DNA of 64,000 nt from positions 91,312 to 155,311 of the forward strand of contig JARGXX010000018.1 in the NCBI GenBank assembly GCA_030374765.1, in the 5' to 3' direction. The notes beneath the pieces are model-generated. The model searched no databases and was not told where the DNA came from. It saw only the letters and a list, made by a program, of their open reading frames with translations. A program made the translations under genes and the position numbers. Shown here in pieces: positions 42,596-54,304 of this stretch. The DNA comes from Agarophyton chilense (taxonomy: Eukaryota; Rhodophyta; Florideophyceae; Gracilariales; Gracilariaceae). Numbering within the stretch: position 1 is the stretch's first letter; each line of letters opens with the position of its first letter.

Positions 42596-43330
42596 TGTTA
42601 TGAATCTTGCCCCCTATTACGATTAATCATTATCCGACGGACTGGTCGTGCAAGCAAGGTCTACACGCGTGCACTCAGCACTTCTGGTTAGATCATATTT
42701 TTTATCTGCATTATTTCTATTACAGTAGTGAGTTTACTGTAGTAATCTACACTATACAGTGGCTCAGCGATCTCGCTTTAAAACTCAGTAAAACTTCTCC
42801 CACCGGGGTCTTGTCTTTTCAGCTTCCGCTTGCTACAACTTTATTCGGAGTTTGTGCCGCGTTATCCACGGTAGATTTACCCATCCCGCGTCTTTAAAAA
42901 CACTACTACCGCTGTTTGCGTCTTATATTTAATACATTATCTATTCTAGCCCGTGTACAAGGATATTTTTATTCGTTTTGTTTTGCTTCAGTGTTTTACG
43001 GCCTGTTGGTCTCATCGGAAAAACCTGTTCTTTTATCCCCCTCTTTCGTGATTGACTACCCGCTTTGTATTAATACCATTGAACGTAATTCCCACAATCC
43101 AATCTCCTCCTTTTTAGAGCCAAACTTTTCAGAGCTTACACTTAGACTTCGTCGTGCGTTCTCAAAGAGGCTGCGTTGTTGTGCTACCCCTCCAGAGAGG
43201 TATATACCCAACGGCTTCGTATAATTTTTTCTACAGTTCTTGCAGCAGAAAGTAGTCTCCCAACATAGAAGTAGTTCAGCCAATATTTGGAGTTGTTTCT
43301 GCAAAGTGATCTCCACATTCTTGTATCAGC
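42596..43330 (+). repeat. GY4 5' LTR
   Basis: Begins TGTTATGAATCTTGCCCCC. It matches the 3' copy, for example GTTTACTGTAGTAAT versus GTTTACTGTAGCAGT, and TTATCCACGGTAGA in both, followed by CCCGCGTCTT versus CCTGCGTCTT. Similarity fades after about 43330, so the end is uncertain. The two copies differ far more than the GY2 pair. Confidence 0.65.
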
Positions 43331-45300
43331 TCTGTTTGAGATTCATTCCCGATTTCGTGGATTTATAGCTCTTCGTTGAAGAATTTGGTTTACTCCATTA
43401 CCGGTGGCATTGTTCCAATATTTCACGGCTGCCGTCGGATGCAGACCTTGCTCGAACGTAGATCAGTTCCGTCCCCAACGTGACTCAAGCCGTGGGTGTC
43501 CGTTTTCCAAAAAAATTCGTTATTGGTCTTCTACCTAAGGTTAATCACAAATCCAAAGGTAAGAACCAGAGCTCTTTGAAGAGTTGAAATCAACCGCCAA
43601 AGGCGTCGAATGAAGGAACCAGTACTGGTGATGAACTGGAATTTGCCGCGGACGCTGACGTTCTCACAGATTCCGCTACAATCCCAGGAAGGAGAGTCAC
43701 ATATCGATGACAATGAGGACTTGCGAAAATGTTCGCTGAGATACAGGAAGCTCACAATGCCCTCGTGGAGGAGTCTGAAGTCCTGCGCGTAAGGTTCGAT
43801 ACCTCTTCTATGAAGGATTTGTCCGAAAAACACCGTTTTTGCGGGCTGATCTCAACACATTGCTGGCATATTTCAGGGGCCCTTCCATTAAAGTAAAGAA
43901 CGTTGAAACCCGATTCGATAGGTCAATTACTGTATTCAGGCGTTAGAGCAAACAATCTTGATGAATGACAACGTCCCAGCGGACCAAATAGCGGTCTCGA
44001 AGAATAACAAGCACCAGAGAAAAAGTGACAACTGCCGAAAGCTTAAGAAGCAAGGAAATTTGTATTATGATTCATCGGAGTTCTCTGAGTGTTCACGAAA
44101 CTGTCAACATTCAAATGGGTCGAATTTATCATATTTCATATCTGATAGAGGGTCATTGAAGGTACTCGTCTCATTTTAAACCGCCGTCTGCAACCCAAAA
44201 TGCAGTTCGAACCGGTTGTAAAGGAAGAAAGAAAACTGGTTTAAAGAAACTGAAGTGCACCAACCCTCTGTACAAAAAACTAGTATCCGAACGACAGTAT
44301 TGGCTGAAGGATTCCTCATGGGATCGCACACCCTGACGCACGGGTAAGATAAAGGACTGAATAAAGCGTATGTAGCTTTCCCTCCGTAACAATTCTATCT
44401 CTCGCGACGAACTCATCTTGCAGTTTGATTTTCTTGCACCCTTTGTTTTGGAAGCCGACATACTTGGTAAGCACCAAACAAAGTTTTATATTGCACTACC
44501 GTACTTTCTACGTGGTGTAACTGAAGATCAGTACAACTCTGGAAGAATTTCATCTGAAGCCACCGAAGAAAGAGTTATGGGCTGGCACGAAGCCATGAAA
44601 TACTTCTTGATGTCTCATTCTACTAATCAGGCGAATCATTCCGGTATTTTCCCTCCTCTTTTCATCCACCAGAAGCCCGGAGAAACATAAATGGACTTCT
44701 CTGTACGTCTGAAAAAGGCTTTCCAACCTTGGGGTAATATTTACTGCGCTGTCCAGCGTTCCACCACGTAAATCGATGGATTGAATCCAGCTATCCATAC
44801 TCTTGTGGCCTTCTATCGAGAACATCAAAGGTGATCCACATATTTTGAGTTAGTACAAACCGCGCATCCGAAAGGAGATCTCCTTTAAAGCTCGAATACC
44901 TCTAAAAAAAACCCGTTCCGCAAAAGGCGTTGAAGACGGAAACGAATTCTCCTATTTTATGGATGTCCAATTCGCCCGAATGATCGTTATTTATAAGGCT
45001 TTGTACCTTCAGAAGAAAAAAATCATCCCCGTGGCTTCGTATCTCCATGCCTCAGCAAACTTTCTACGGAATGTACATGATACGAACCCACAGAATGTGT
45101 TGCTTAACCCATCTTACCCAACTACCGACAACCGCCCTACTCACAGAGACAACGCCGCCAGCACCCCCATGCCGGTAGTCTAGGATTCTGATGCCTCGTC
45201 CGTGGCTGTTCAGTCTTAGAATAACTGAGTACTGGAGTCTCTCTTTTGGGGGAGGGGTTGGGGAGAGTGAAGCTATCAACGCCCGAGGCATCACCGCCTC
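43331..45300 (+). pseudogene. GY4 gag region, heavily decayed
   Basis: Short plus-strand pieces in several frames lie between the 5' LTR and the protease: FAEIQEAHNALVEESEVLRV near 43724, LRADLNTLLAYFRGPSIKV near 43835, 44418-44690 (ALPYFLRGVTEDQYNSGR) and 44959-45183 (VQFARMIVIYKALYLQKKK). They are consistent with a helical gag but too broken to assign a domain. Assignment rests mainly on position. Confidence 0.4.
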
Positions 45301-45419
45301 ACATACCGGTCAAAAAGCTTACAAATAAACCGACTGTTTCAGACGTGGAGTGTGAACACTTTCGTGTTCGGCGTAGACCGTGGAAACGTAGTAGAAGTAA
45401 CTGAATCCTGGATAGAGTC

Positions 45420-46260
45420 ATGGTAATGGCCAAGCGCAACTACAAGGTGTATGTTGATCATCGTATTTTTACCCAATTTATGGTGCAAGTTCTCACTCTT
45501 ATGTATACAGATGCTAGCCCGATTTGAATTGTTGAGTCACTTTTGCCTCCGCCTTTGAGGTCTCACACTCTCCATGGCGTATTACCAGACGTCTCAGACG
45601 CGAATGACAATCCGTTATCAACGGTGGGAATTATCGCCCTTGTCGTCCGCTTGGGCTCCTTCATGGTAAAGATTGCTTTCATGGTATGATGAGAATTGGC
45701 TGCTTCCTTAATACTGGTATATGACCGTTTCGATAGGTTCGTTGACGCGATTAGGCCCCGCTTACTGCGTGTGGAACTGGAAGACGGTTCGTCGTTTCCG
45801 ATCGGCCGTCGTCTGTTAACTCGTGCCTCGAAGAAGCTCGTAATCTTACCTGCGGCGCAGTTGGTCCCACCTACCTCGCGTAATCTACCAATTCTAAGTG
45901 GCCACGTAGATACGAATTCGACCTGAGTCCCAAGTATGGGTACGTTTCAACTCCCGTAAACACGGGTTTCGTATTATTGAGCCCCTTTCATCGTTTTACA
46001 AAAACCATCAACTCACCGTAGCGAATGGCGTCGCTCAAACTGAGCCTGACCAACTTTTCACGATTCTGGTTTCTAGTCTGGGCGCAACTCCGAAATTACT
46101 GATGAAAATTCAAGTTATTGGGTCGGTCATGCCTTATCCCACCGCAATAGTCCCTACTAAGTTGACCACGGCTGATGTACTCAACCTCATTCGCTCTGAG
46201 AAGTGGGAGGACAATTTCACTCAATCGGACACTGTCACTTAATCAACAAGTAATCTGGAC
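45420..46260 (+). pseudogene. GY4 protease region
   Basis: The active-site region reads TLMYTDASPI. Aligned to the GY1 motif LDTGAAPN, the catalytic Asp is Tyr (codon 45504-45506) and the Gly is Asp. The later stretch ILVYDRFDRFVDAIRP matches GY1 ILGCDFIDKHVDAIHP. Several stops (45526, 45687-45692, 45924) break it. The protein-level match to GY1 is what identifies it. Confidence 0.6.
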
Positions 46261-46320
46261 CGAAAACCTGGCTAAGCAGAGAAAATCCCCGTTCCAACGA
46301 GCTATGACCGGTTAGACCCC

Positions 46321-47247
46321 GTGAAAGAACTCGAGGAACTCGAACTCGTCCATGTGCCGGAAAAGCACCGTGAACGTCTCCGTGACATGTTTCGAGAGTT
46401 TACACCAATGTGGGACGGCTCTCTTGGTAAGAGAAGTACAACAAAACCATGGATAGACTTGTTGCCCAAACGTAGACCGCTTTCTCAAGACCTTTACAGG
46501 TCATGCCACAATGCTCGTGAAAAAGAGCAGTTCCAAGTAGACAAAGTGCTCCGAGCTGAAGTAATCGAACAGGCTTAGTCTCCGTGGGCATCTCCAGTTG
46601 TACTGGCTCCGCAACCCCATACGTCCTGGCGTTTCTGTATAGACTACTGTGGCTTGAACAACGTAACCGTCAATGACGTTTATCCGATTCCCCGCATGGA
46701 TGTGTACACTCACTCTATGTGTCCTGCTACCACTTTTTGGGCTTTTGATGCCAGTTTGGGATACAGGCAAGTTCTCTTCAGAAAAGTGGGCCAGGACAAG
46801 AATTATTTTGTCGGTCATTCAGGACTCTACCGTTTCAAATGGATGCTTTTTAGTCTGAGAAATGCTCTCGTTACCTCCCAGCATGCTATGGATATCTTAA
46901 TAGCTCGTATAAATTGGCGTAATTGCCTTGTCTATCTGGACGATGTCATTGTTTTCTCAGATTATCTGGATCACCACCTTACTCATGTCAGGGATATTAT
47001 GACCACTACACCTGAGGCTGCGATTACACTCAAGTCAGGAATATCCAACTTCTTCACAGATACTGTAAGGTGTTTGGGTCACATTAGCCGCCCTGGACAG
47101 GTTGTGATCGAGGAAGCTCGAGTGAAATCGCTTTTTATAGCGATAGAGCCTATAACTCAGAAGGAACCACACTTATTTCTAGGAATGATCGACCTCTACC
47201 GACGATTTATACATAACTGTGCACACATCCACGATCCCTTAAATTAA
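46321..47247 (+). pseudogene. GY4 reverse transcriptase
   Basis: Two pieces in one frame, 46321-46578 and 46654-47247, are separated by a TAG at 46576. Motifs: LNNVTVNDVYPIPRMDV, WAFDASLGYRQV (motif A, altered), a worn motif B (MLFSLRNALVTSQHAM) and CLVYLDDVIVFSDY (catalytic YLDD intact, near 46939). FLGMIDLYRRFIHNCAHI then leads to RNase H. It resembles the GY1 RT throughout, with many substitutions. Confidence 0.85.
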
Positions 47248-47855
47248 CTTCTGCCGAAATCTCAACCACCTAAGTTGGAACCCTTCATGTCCGCCCAGAC
47301 GGATGCTTTTAATACTCTATTTGGAGCTTTCTTATCACCACCGATCCTATCCTTACTCAAACTCCGACTTTCTGTTGCAGTTGACACAGACACTATCGAC
47401 TTCAAAGTAGGTTGTGCTCTCTTTCCAACAACTCCCAAAGGAGAACAAAAACCCATGAGGTATTGGTCATGTTCGCTGATTTTCCGCGAAACAACTTCTC
47501 CGTGTCGGAGAAAGAAGGTCTCACCGTTGTGTGGGTTGTCTCTAATCTCCGCCACTATCTCATGGGTGGGCACTTTACTTTCGACACAGATCACTTCTCC
47601 TTGCGATGGCTTTTATCCGTTTTGGAACCGTCAGGCCTCTGACTGCGTTGGAGACTACGCCTAGTGGAATTTGACTTCGAAGTGATCTACAAGAAGTCTA
47701 CGCACAATTTGAAAGCGGATGCACCATCATGTTTACCCACTAACGGAGTAGCTCTGGCCGCTGATGACGAGGGTATACCTGGCTTCACCACAGGTGACCA
47801 AGTACCGGAGGACCCAGATTGGATACACAATACGGGGCCTGAAAATCGTCAATAG
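47248..47855 (+). pseudogene. GY4 RNase H
   Basis: The frame starting 47275 holds QTDAFNTLFGAFLSPPILSL and SVAVDTDTIDFKVGCALF, the worn RNase H start. Another frame gives RNNFSVSEKEGLTVVWVVSN and FDTDHFSLRWLLS. The last piece, 47664-47855, carries FDFEVIYKKSTHNLKADA, the usual RNase H end. At least two frameshifts and two stops occur. Confidence 0.8.
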
Positions 47856-47859
47856 GAAG

Positions 47860-48860
47860 CTGAATGGGACACGTTTCTCTTAGATGACGAGTCTGAAAAG
47901 CCCCCACCGGCTAACTTCGTGCGGATTCCTCCAAAGGGGATAGTTAAATAACAGCAAAGTGATTCCATCCGTACGAAGATATGCGCCCGTCTTAAAGTTG
48001 GTGCACCACTCTCTTTCGAGATCAATAATATTGAATACCTTTCCAAGACGGTACAGTCGTCCCTACAGGTAGTAGATCCGCATACTATGCAGTCTAGAGT
48101 ATTGCATCTATCGCACTTTGTGAAACTTTGTGGACACGCCGATGGATGAATGATCTACCCCACTTTGCGAAGGAGGTTTTATTGGCCAGCCATGGCGGTG
48201 GATTGCTACGTAACAATGCTATTTTGAAGCGAATGTTCTTGTAATCGCGTGAAACTACGCATACACTCAACAAAGTTGAAGATTTTCCCTGCGCGGGATT
48301 CCCTCGAATTTATGGCAATCGACATTTTCTTTTCACTACTCACCACCTGACGTAGACAAAATTTTTTACTCGTTATTACAGATCATTAACCGAACTTGGT
48401 TCGGACGTTACCCTTAAAGAAGATATCCGCTTTCAAGATTGCACAAGCTTTTGTACCCCACTGGGTATTTATCTTCGGCCATCCGGTTCATTTTCTGTCA
48501 GGTAACATAATGCAAATCGCTTTGCAATTCTTCGAGGACGTGTGTCAGATTATTGACATCAAGAATCTCTTCACAACGACCTGCCACCTTCAATGTAATG
48601 GACAATTCGAGCGGTTTGACCGTGCGCTACTCGCATTTCTCCGTCCTGACGTGGCCGATCACCCCGAACGATGGGATCTATTCACTGACGTTTTAATATT
48701 CACGTACAATACGCAGAAACACCGTACGAAGGGTTGGAATCCATTCTAATTGGTCTTGTACCTCCGTTCGCCAGCTTTCGCGTTGGAACCCCATCCTACA
48801 TTAGAGGACTTGTATTCCATAAAAGATATCGTCTCAAGTGGAAATAAGGAATGACCAAGT
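47860..48860 (+). pseudogene. GY4 integrase
   Basis: The zinc region is worn (HLSHFVKLCGHADG near 48106). The core has LEFMAIDIFF (first Asp, near 48310) and the open piece 48396-48749 with PHWVFIFGHPVHFLSGN, where the second Asp of the SDN motif is Gly. The Glu is present in NGQFERFDRAL. Domain context and the KNLFTTTCHLQCNG stretch match GY1 integrase (KNLFTSTYHPQTNG). It is inactive. Confidence 0.82.
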
Positions 48861-50299
48861 TGATTTCAGCTGCTAGCAGTTCAATGAACCGTACTCGAGC
48901 CACCTACAGGCGTGATTTCGACTCTCGCTACTGAGGTAAGGCGCCACCTATCAAATGGGGTGACTACGTCTCCATTCATAAGGAATACTGAAATTTTGAT
49001 AAGGAAAAACGCCATAAACACTCTACTATCGCAGACGGACCTCATAAAGATTGTTTCTGTCAAGGACGATTCCGCCCCGACACCACCCTAAAAGTACCAG
49101 CTTTTTCTCTAGGACCCACAACCATGAATGGTTTTCCGCAGCTCACCTCAGTGGTCCAGCCCAATTCAGTGCTCACAAGATCTTTTGTCTTTCCACACCC
49201 TTCTTGGGGACTCCGTGATTTGCAACTCTTGTCGGCAATTACCCAGAAAAGCCTTTCTGTTTCTCCGCCACGTAGTGGCTACCGGCTTTGGTTGGGAGTC
49301 CCAACCGCTTCCCCCTGCCGCTCCATATGAGAAGAGGGAGAAGGATATTAAGGCAGACACCGACAACGTCATTAAGCAAAACACGGTCACGGACAACTCA
49401 CACGCCAAAAGCGGAACTAACTCGTTTTCAATCAAAGTGAAAACCTCCACAAGAGTACGCCGCAGCGCCAATCCTCCACAGACAGATCTAATCCACCAAC
49501 CTTCCGGTACTTCGGCGAAAGCAATACCGATACTTCGGAAGAAAACGTAGGAGACGATACTGTAACGCTGAAGCGTTTAATCTCACTTAAAACGCTTCCA
49601 CTCAAGCCCTCACTTGAGGATGCGGAACACGCCATAGAGTAGAGCGCTTTCGACCATCAGTTGGAACGAGCTTTTGATATAACTTTCCCCAACTCGGGAG
49701 ACATACCAATCAGCGCACGAGGCGGTCAACTCCTTGGTGCATTGTGCATACTGGCACGAGCGCATCCGTCGTCCACTTCTTACACCGTCAGGACGTATAT
49801 TAGCACGTAAGGTCGTAAAGGGCCACCCAGAACTCTATCTTGGAGAGCAGTCTGCGTCACAAACACGGCCCCGCCAGAAGGGTTTCGAGCAGGAATCATT
49901 ATTGAGCATATTGTAGAACATTCATACCATCTGGATAGTTACCTTCAGTATCTTGTCCGTGAGTGCAAAGGCAAACTCTGATGAACCGATTGAGCATCCC
50001 CCACTTTACTTTCAGAAGTGGTTTAATATCCCCGCTGAAGGCGGACAGAGATCCCAGCAACCATCGTTTTCGCCGAGATAGGATATTTGAACCACCGTGG
50101 TGGATGAGAAGAAAAAGAAGAAAGAAGATAGAAGAATGGTTCAGAAGATGGAGTAAGAAGCAAGTAGAATTAGCAAGTATCTTGGTAATTATTTGAGAAC
50201 ATCGGTACCGTACCGACATGTCGAAAACTTCCAAAAATTGAGAAGCTACACGTCCCTTTCAGTATCATCAGCCGCTTATGTTTTGATATGGTTACCATC
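48861..50299 (+). pseudogene. GY4 region after integrase, weakly coding
   Basis: Plus-strand fragments include 49128-49550 (Ser/Thr/Lys-rich end) and 49734-49916 (ERIRRPLLTPSGRILARKVV). A chromodomain would be expected here by analogy with GY1 but I cannot recognise one. The stretch near 50100 is rich in AAG/GAA and codes a basic tract (RRKRRKKIEEWFRR). Confidence 0.35.
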
Positions 50300-52140
50300 T
50301 CAGTGGTTGCCTTGAAGGCTGGAAATCAAAGTTGCGCATCTCTTGGCAACGTTTCTACTGGCAGCGCTACTCCCCAGCTTCTCCTCACCGAGGAACTGGG
50401 AGATCACCTTCGCCTGATCCACAGAGGCGGCAATTTTCTCCCCTGTAACTAAGGCTCCCCAACCCAAAACGTCCACTGGCAAAGCTAGAGGTTCACCGCC
50501 GCCTGCAAAGGCAAAATAAGCCCTCGCAAGGTTATCAACGCTCATATATGGCCCGACAGGGTTTCCTACGTTTTGTGGGTCCTCCATAGAATGGGGTTCA
50601 ATCGCCTTAGCGGACGTCACCGTATCGTTGGTTTCGTTATCAAATATCGGGTCCTCAACTTCGTAGAAGTGTGAATACTGGTTCGCGTCCACGAAACCGG
50701 TCGCAGGCTCCGCGGGGATATACCGCTGAGTAAACAAAACTTCGTCAGCCTCCCCCGAAGAGATGTGATATCCCTCCCAGTGGTTGAAGTAGATGAAATC
50801 ACAAGCGAGCGGAGTTTGATGATCTTTGGACAGGTTCTGCGCCCATCCATTTGTTGCACGTGTTACATGTGAAAAGAAAAACGAGGCCCAGTTAACCTGG
50901 TCGATGAAAACGAGAAGTGTATCCACCTCTCAGCTGTGGTTTCCCCCACCTACTTAGATGCGTAAGTCTAAGACAGGAATACAGGCGCGAACTTGCAGTG
51001 GGATGAACCAAAGTTTTTACTGGTCGTAAACCTCCCAGAGGATGAAAACTGCCGTGCGAAAAGCCCACTACGGGAACAAAACGGACGAAAGTCCAAACTG
51101 AGGTTCCTCGAGGATTTAGGATCCATTGATACGTGATGATATGATATTACGCGATACAACAAACTCGACAAGTTTTGATATATGACCACCAAGATGGAAC
51201 TCGAACAGACCGACCGCCTCGGTTGGTTGCCCGAATGAGTTTTATCTCTACGCTTTGGTATGGGACCATAAATCTAAGCCAGGACCGCGCTCGCTTCTCG
51301 AAGGGAATATTCTTTAAGAAGATCGGTCGCTCAAGCCGTTCGCATGAAGCCCAATTCAGCCCGAATAATTGGCTGGACCTAGCAAACAGCATCCTGGCGC
51401 ACAAAGAGAAGGCCTCTCAACGGGAAAGATTTCAAACCCGCTAGGCGGTCGAGATGTCCAATTTCACCTTGGGTGCAGTATAGCGTGATATCACAGCCCA
51501 TACCATCGGGGATGGGGTATTGGAAAGAAAACTGGGGAAGCTGTTGATTTCCAAGAAGTTCATAAGCCGGATGTGCAAGAGCTACCGACTGGCTCCCGCG
51601 ACGACTTATCGTATGAACCGGAACCGTCACACGATTCCGCTAATCCAACTAAGTGTCTGCATAGAAGCCGAATATCCCCCGGGACACTCCTCTTCCGTTG
51701 GTTTACATCTCCAACGGGGCGTTTTTAAACAGTGCAGTCGGGTGGAAGCACAGTGCATGCTGGAGGATAGATGCGTCCAGAGTAAGTTGAAGATCTACGA
51801 GCCGATTATACGATGGCCACACCACAGGTGAGTATTTTCTGACAGGGGTGACGCCGGCTTACGCGACTAAGGCAACCGGCTCTGCTGATGTCCCACCGCT
51901 CTTCGGTAAGGGCAGCCAACGAAAGCCCTCGGAATTGAATCCGGACTAATACCCCTGCGTGGTGTTGTTGGTGTAATCGGAGTTGTTCTAGTTGTCGTCC
52001 ATTGAATGGGATGTCTACCAAAGTAGCGGAGGAGTAGAACGGCGGACCGCTGGTGTAAGCAGATGAATCGGAGAAGTTCATCGCAAAGATGCGTACTTCG
52101 TGGACCCAGAAGTTTGGGTGTGTTCACTGGCGAAAGATTC
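50300..52140 (-). pseudogene. Antisense coding remnants inside GY4, unknown function
   Basis: The best piece is a minus-strand frame of 208 codons at 50926-50300, beginning GTG after a stop, with no ATG. It reads FIYFNHWEGYHISSGEADEV then NVGNPVGPYMSVDNLARAYF. Weaker minus-strand pieces follow upstream at 51630-51379 (PQFSFQYPIPDGMGCDITLY) and 52081-51806. No domain is known to me. The location, between pol and the 3' LTR and facing gag-pol, equals that of the GY1 antisense frame. Direct sequence similarity between the two is at best faint by eye. Confidence 0.4.
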
Positions 52141-52331
52141 GAGTTACGCTGTCGCGTGTTTGTTACTCTGACTGGGAGACATGATTGACGATCCCAATTT
52201 TCTTAAAGGCGCGATCTTCGCTGCTTTGCTCGCCTTCGCGTATGTCTTACTCGCAGCCGAGAAGGGGTACACGAAGTGCAAACGTCGTGGAGGCGGTTCC
52301 ATACGACTGAAATATTTTTGCCGCTTGCACA

Positions 52332-52354
52332 TGTTACGGGTCTTGCCCTTATTA
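52332..52354 (+). repeat. GY4 3' LTR, first 23 bases before HAR
   Basis: TGTTACGGGTCTTGCCC then TTATTA matches the 5' LTR start TGTTATGAATCTTGCCC then CCTATTA. The LTR is then cut by HAR and resumes at 55335. The last three bases are the left TTA duplication. Confidence 0.6.
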
Positions 52355-52371
52355 GAGCATGTCTACTACGG
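52355..52371 (+). repeat. HAR left terminal inverted repeat
   Basis: GAGCATGTCTACTACGG, preceded by TTA. One mismatch to the right end. Confidence 0.9.
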
Positions 52372-52501
52372 TGCCCCGAGACCAAATCTTTTTGATTGTA
52401 AATCCCAAGTGTAAACTTTGGAACTTGGAATCAAATTATTTTCGGCGCCTATTACATAGGCACCAACCAACCCTTTGGATATTACACCAAAACCCCAGTC
52501 C

Positions 52502-53926
52502 ATGTCGAAGGGAAGTAGTACAAAGCATCGACCTCCCCGCGAAACTATCGCCACAATGTTCCGCTTTGCATCTACGCCCATCCCTCAAATAATCGATTCT
52601 CTCTACGAGGATGATGCGGACATCGCACACCCTGTTGCCACAACAACTTCTGCTATTGCGACACACACAACCATGAATGAAACCACGTTGCGAAATGCGT
52701 TCACCGGACGCAGCCCTGGTACCAAAAATGTACACCGTGGTCCCTGTTCTTGGTACAACGACTACTTGGCGCCTTCTCCCGTCTATCCCGCTTCTCACTT
52801 CCGAGAGGTTTTTCGCATACCGCTCCCTCTCTACCGTGTCCTTCACGATGAACTCATCGAAGAAGAGCCGCTTTTACAGCAGCAATCCAACGGTATCGGG
52901 CATCCAGGACACACTTCACATCAGAAGATATTGAGTGCTCTTCGGCGTCTCGGTACTGGTGTCTCGTTCAAACAGCTGGACGACAACACTCGTATGAGCA
53001 AGGAGTCGCTTCGTCAGGCTTTTATGTGGACATGTCAGGCTATATACAAGCGTTTCGGTCCTATCTACTTGAACCGAAAGCCGACTGAGAGCGAGCTAGC
53101 GGACATAGTGGATGCATACACGAAGAGCGGCTTTCCGGGGTGTATTGGTTGCGTCGACTGTATGCATCTATACGGGAAGAACTGCCCGAAGGTGTTCAAA
53201 GGGCAGTACAGAAACCCAAAGGAAGGAAAGCTGGCCTCTATTAGCTGTGAAGCCCTTGTAGACACGGATCTCTATTGTTGGCATTGGTTCGCCGGGCGGT
53301 GTGGCACCAATAATGACATAACGGTTGTGGAAAACAGTCCACTTTTTCTGGATATTCTCAACGGCAAAAGGCCGATGGTACTGAGAAACGGCTATCTCTT
53401 CAATGGGGTTCGTCGCGACCGTTTGTTATACATGCTCGCGGACGGAATATACCCCCAGTGGGCTATTTTTGCGAAGCCGATACACGCACCGATGAACGGG
53501 AAAGAACAGAACTATACCAAGCGACAAGAAGGGCGTCGGAAAGATGTCGAACGGTTTTTTGGTGTTCTGCGGGGTCGTTTTCAAATACTTCGTCAAGAGT
53601 TACATGAATGGAGTGACGCACACATCATTTTAATCAGTAATGTGTGCGTCATTCTGCACAACATGGTGGTCAACATGGCGAAAAGAGGCGAACTGGAAGG
53701 CGAACTGGATGAGGAGGGAAATCCATGTAGTGTAATTGAAGATTTCAACGATCTACCGACGGTAAAACGCGCGCAAGAATCCTCCGTTGCTGGTATTAAT
53801 GAAACCGGACTCTCTTTCCTACTTTCAAGGGGTACTTACGTTACTAGTGAGACTTTACATTTAGAATTGCGCAGTGAACTTATCAACCATCTGTGGAATC
53901 ACAGCGGCGAGACGCATTTTCAGTAA
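52502..53926 (+). CDS. Harbinger transposase (DDE_Tnp_4 type)
   Basis: 474 codons from the first in-frame ATG at 52502; the frame is open further upstream, to about 52475, without ATG. Residues 95-190 contain a helical region typical of the family's helix-turn-helix (LSALRRLGTGVSFKQLDDNT). The DDE core has Asp at about residue 219 in GCVDCMHLYGKNCPK, Asp at about 314 in LADGIYPQWAIF and Glu at about 350 in VERFFGVLRGRF, with LISNVCVILHNMVV at the end of the fold. All three catalytic residues are present, and length and spacing agree with active PIF/Harbinger enzymes. It would cut and paste HAR using the inverted repeats, together with the Myb-like partner. Confidence 0.95.
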   Translation: MSKGSSTKHRPPRETIATMFRFASTPIPQIIDSLYEDDADIAHPVATTTSAIATHTTMNETTLRNAFTGRSPGTKNVHRGPCSWYNDYLAPSPVYPASHFREVFRIPLPLYRVLHDELIEEEPLLQQQSNGIGHPGHTSHQKILSALRRLGTGVSFKQLDDNTRMSKESLRQAFMWTCQAIYKRFGPIYLNRKPTESELADIVDAYTKSGFPGCIGCVDCMHLYGKNCPKVFKGQYRNPKEGKLASISCEALVDTDLYCWHWFAGRCGTNNDITVVENSPLFLDILNGKRPMVLRNGYLFNGVRRDRLLYMLADGIYPQWAIFAKPIHAPMNGKEQNYTKRQEGRRKDVERFFGVLRGRFQILRQELHEWSDAHIILISNVCVILHNMVVNMAKRGELEGELDEEGNPCSVIEDFNDLPTVKRAQESSVAGINETGLSFLLSRGTYVTSETLHLELRSELINHLWNHSGETHFQ

Positions 53927-54304
53927 AGGACGATTGCCAACGACTGGCAAATACAGCATACCGTTTCAGGGGGGCACGGGCCCCCCCGGCTTCCCGTTGG
54001 GGTCGGAGTCCGCATCCCCTCTCCTCACGCGGTACATCAACGTACGAATAATGTAAGAGCGAGAATTGAACGGCTGTACCTTATTCCTCTAAGAAGTGTC
54101 ATCACTGGTGGAGGGCCCTTCCATGTCACTAATCTTGTTCTGCGTAATGCCGTCCAGGAAAGAGGACGAGTCCGGTCCCTGACGCGCGGTTGAGGCAACG
54201 TCACAGGCAAGTTCGTCAACAGTGACGGACGGTAGTGAAGTTATGCTCGATCTAGGGATCCCTCTTTCTCCCAAGCCCGCCGCCATTGTGCAGAGATGCT
54301 CTAA
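53927..54304. other. Intergenic space between the two convergent HAR genes
   Basis: 378 bases with no further gene. A G/C-rich inverted stretch at 53969-53988 (GGGGGGCACGGGCCCCCC) lies 43 bases past the transposase stop and could form a hairpin at the 3' end of either transcript. I see no AATAAA nearby. Confidence 0.45.
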
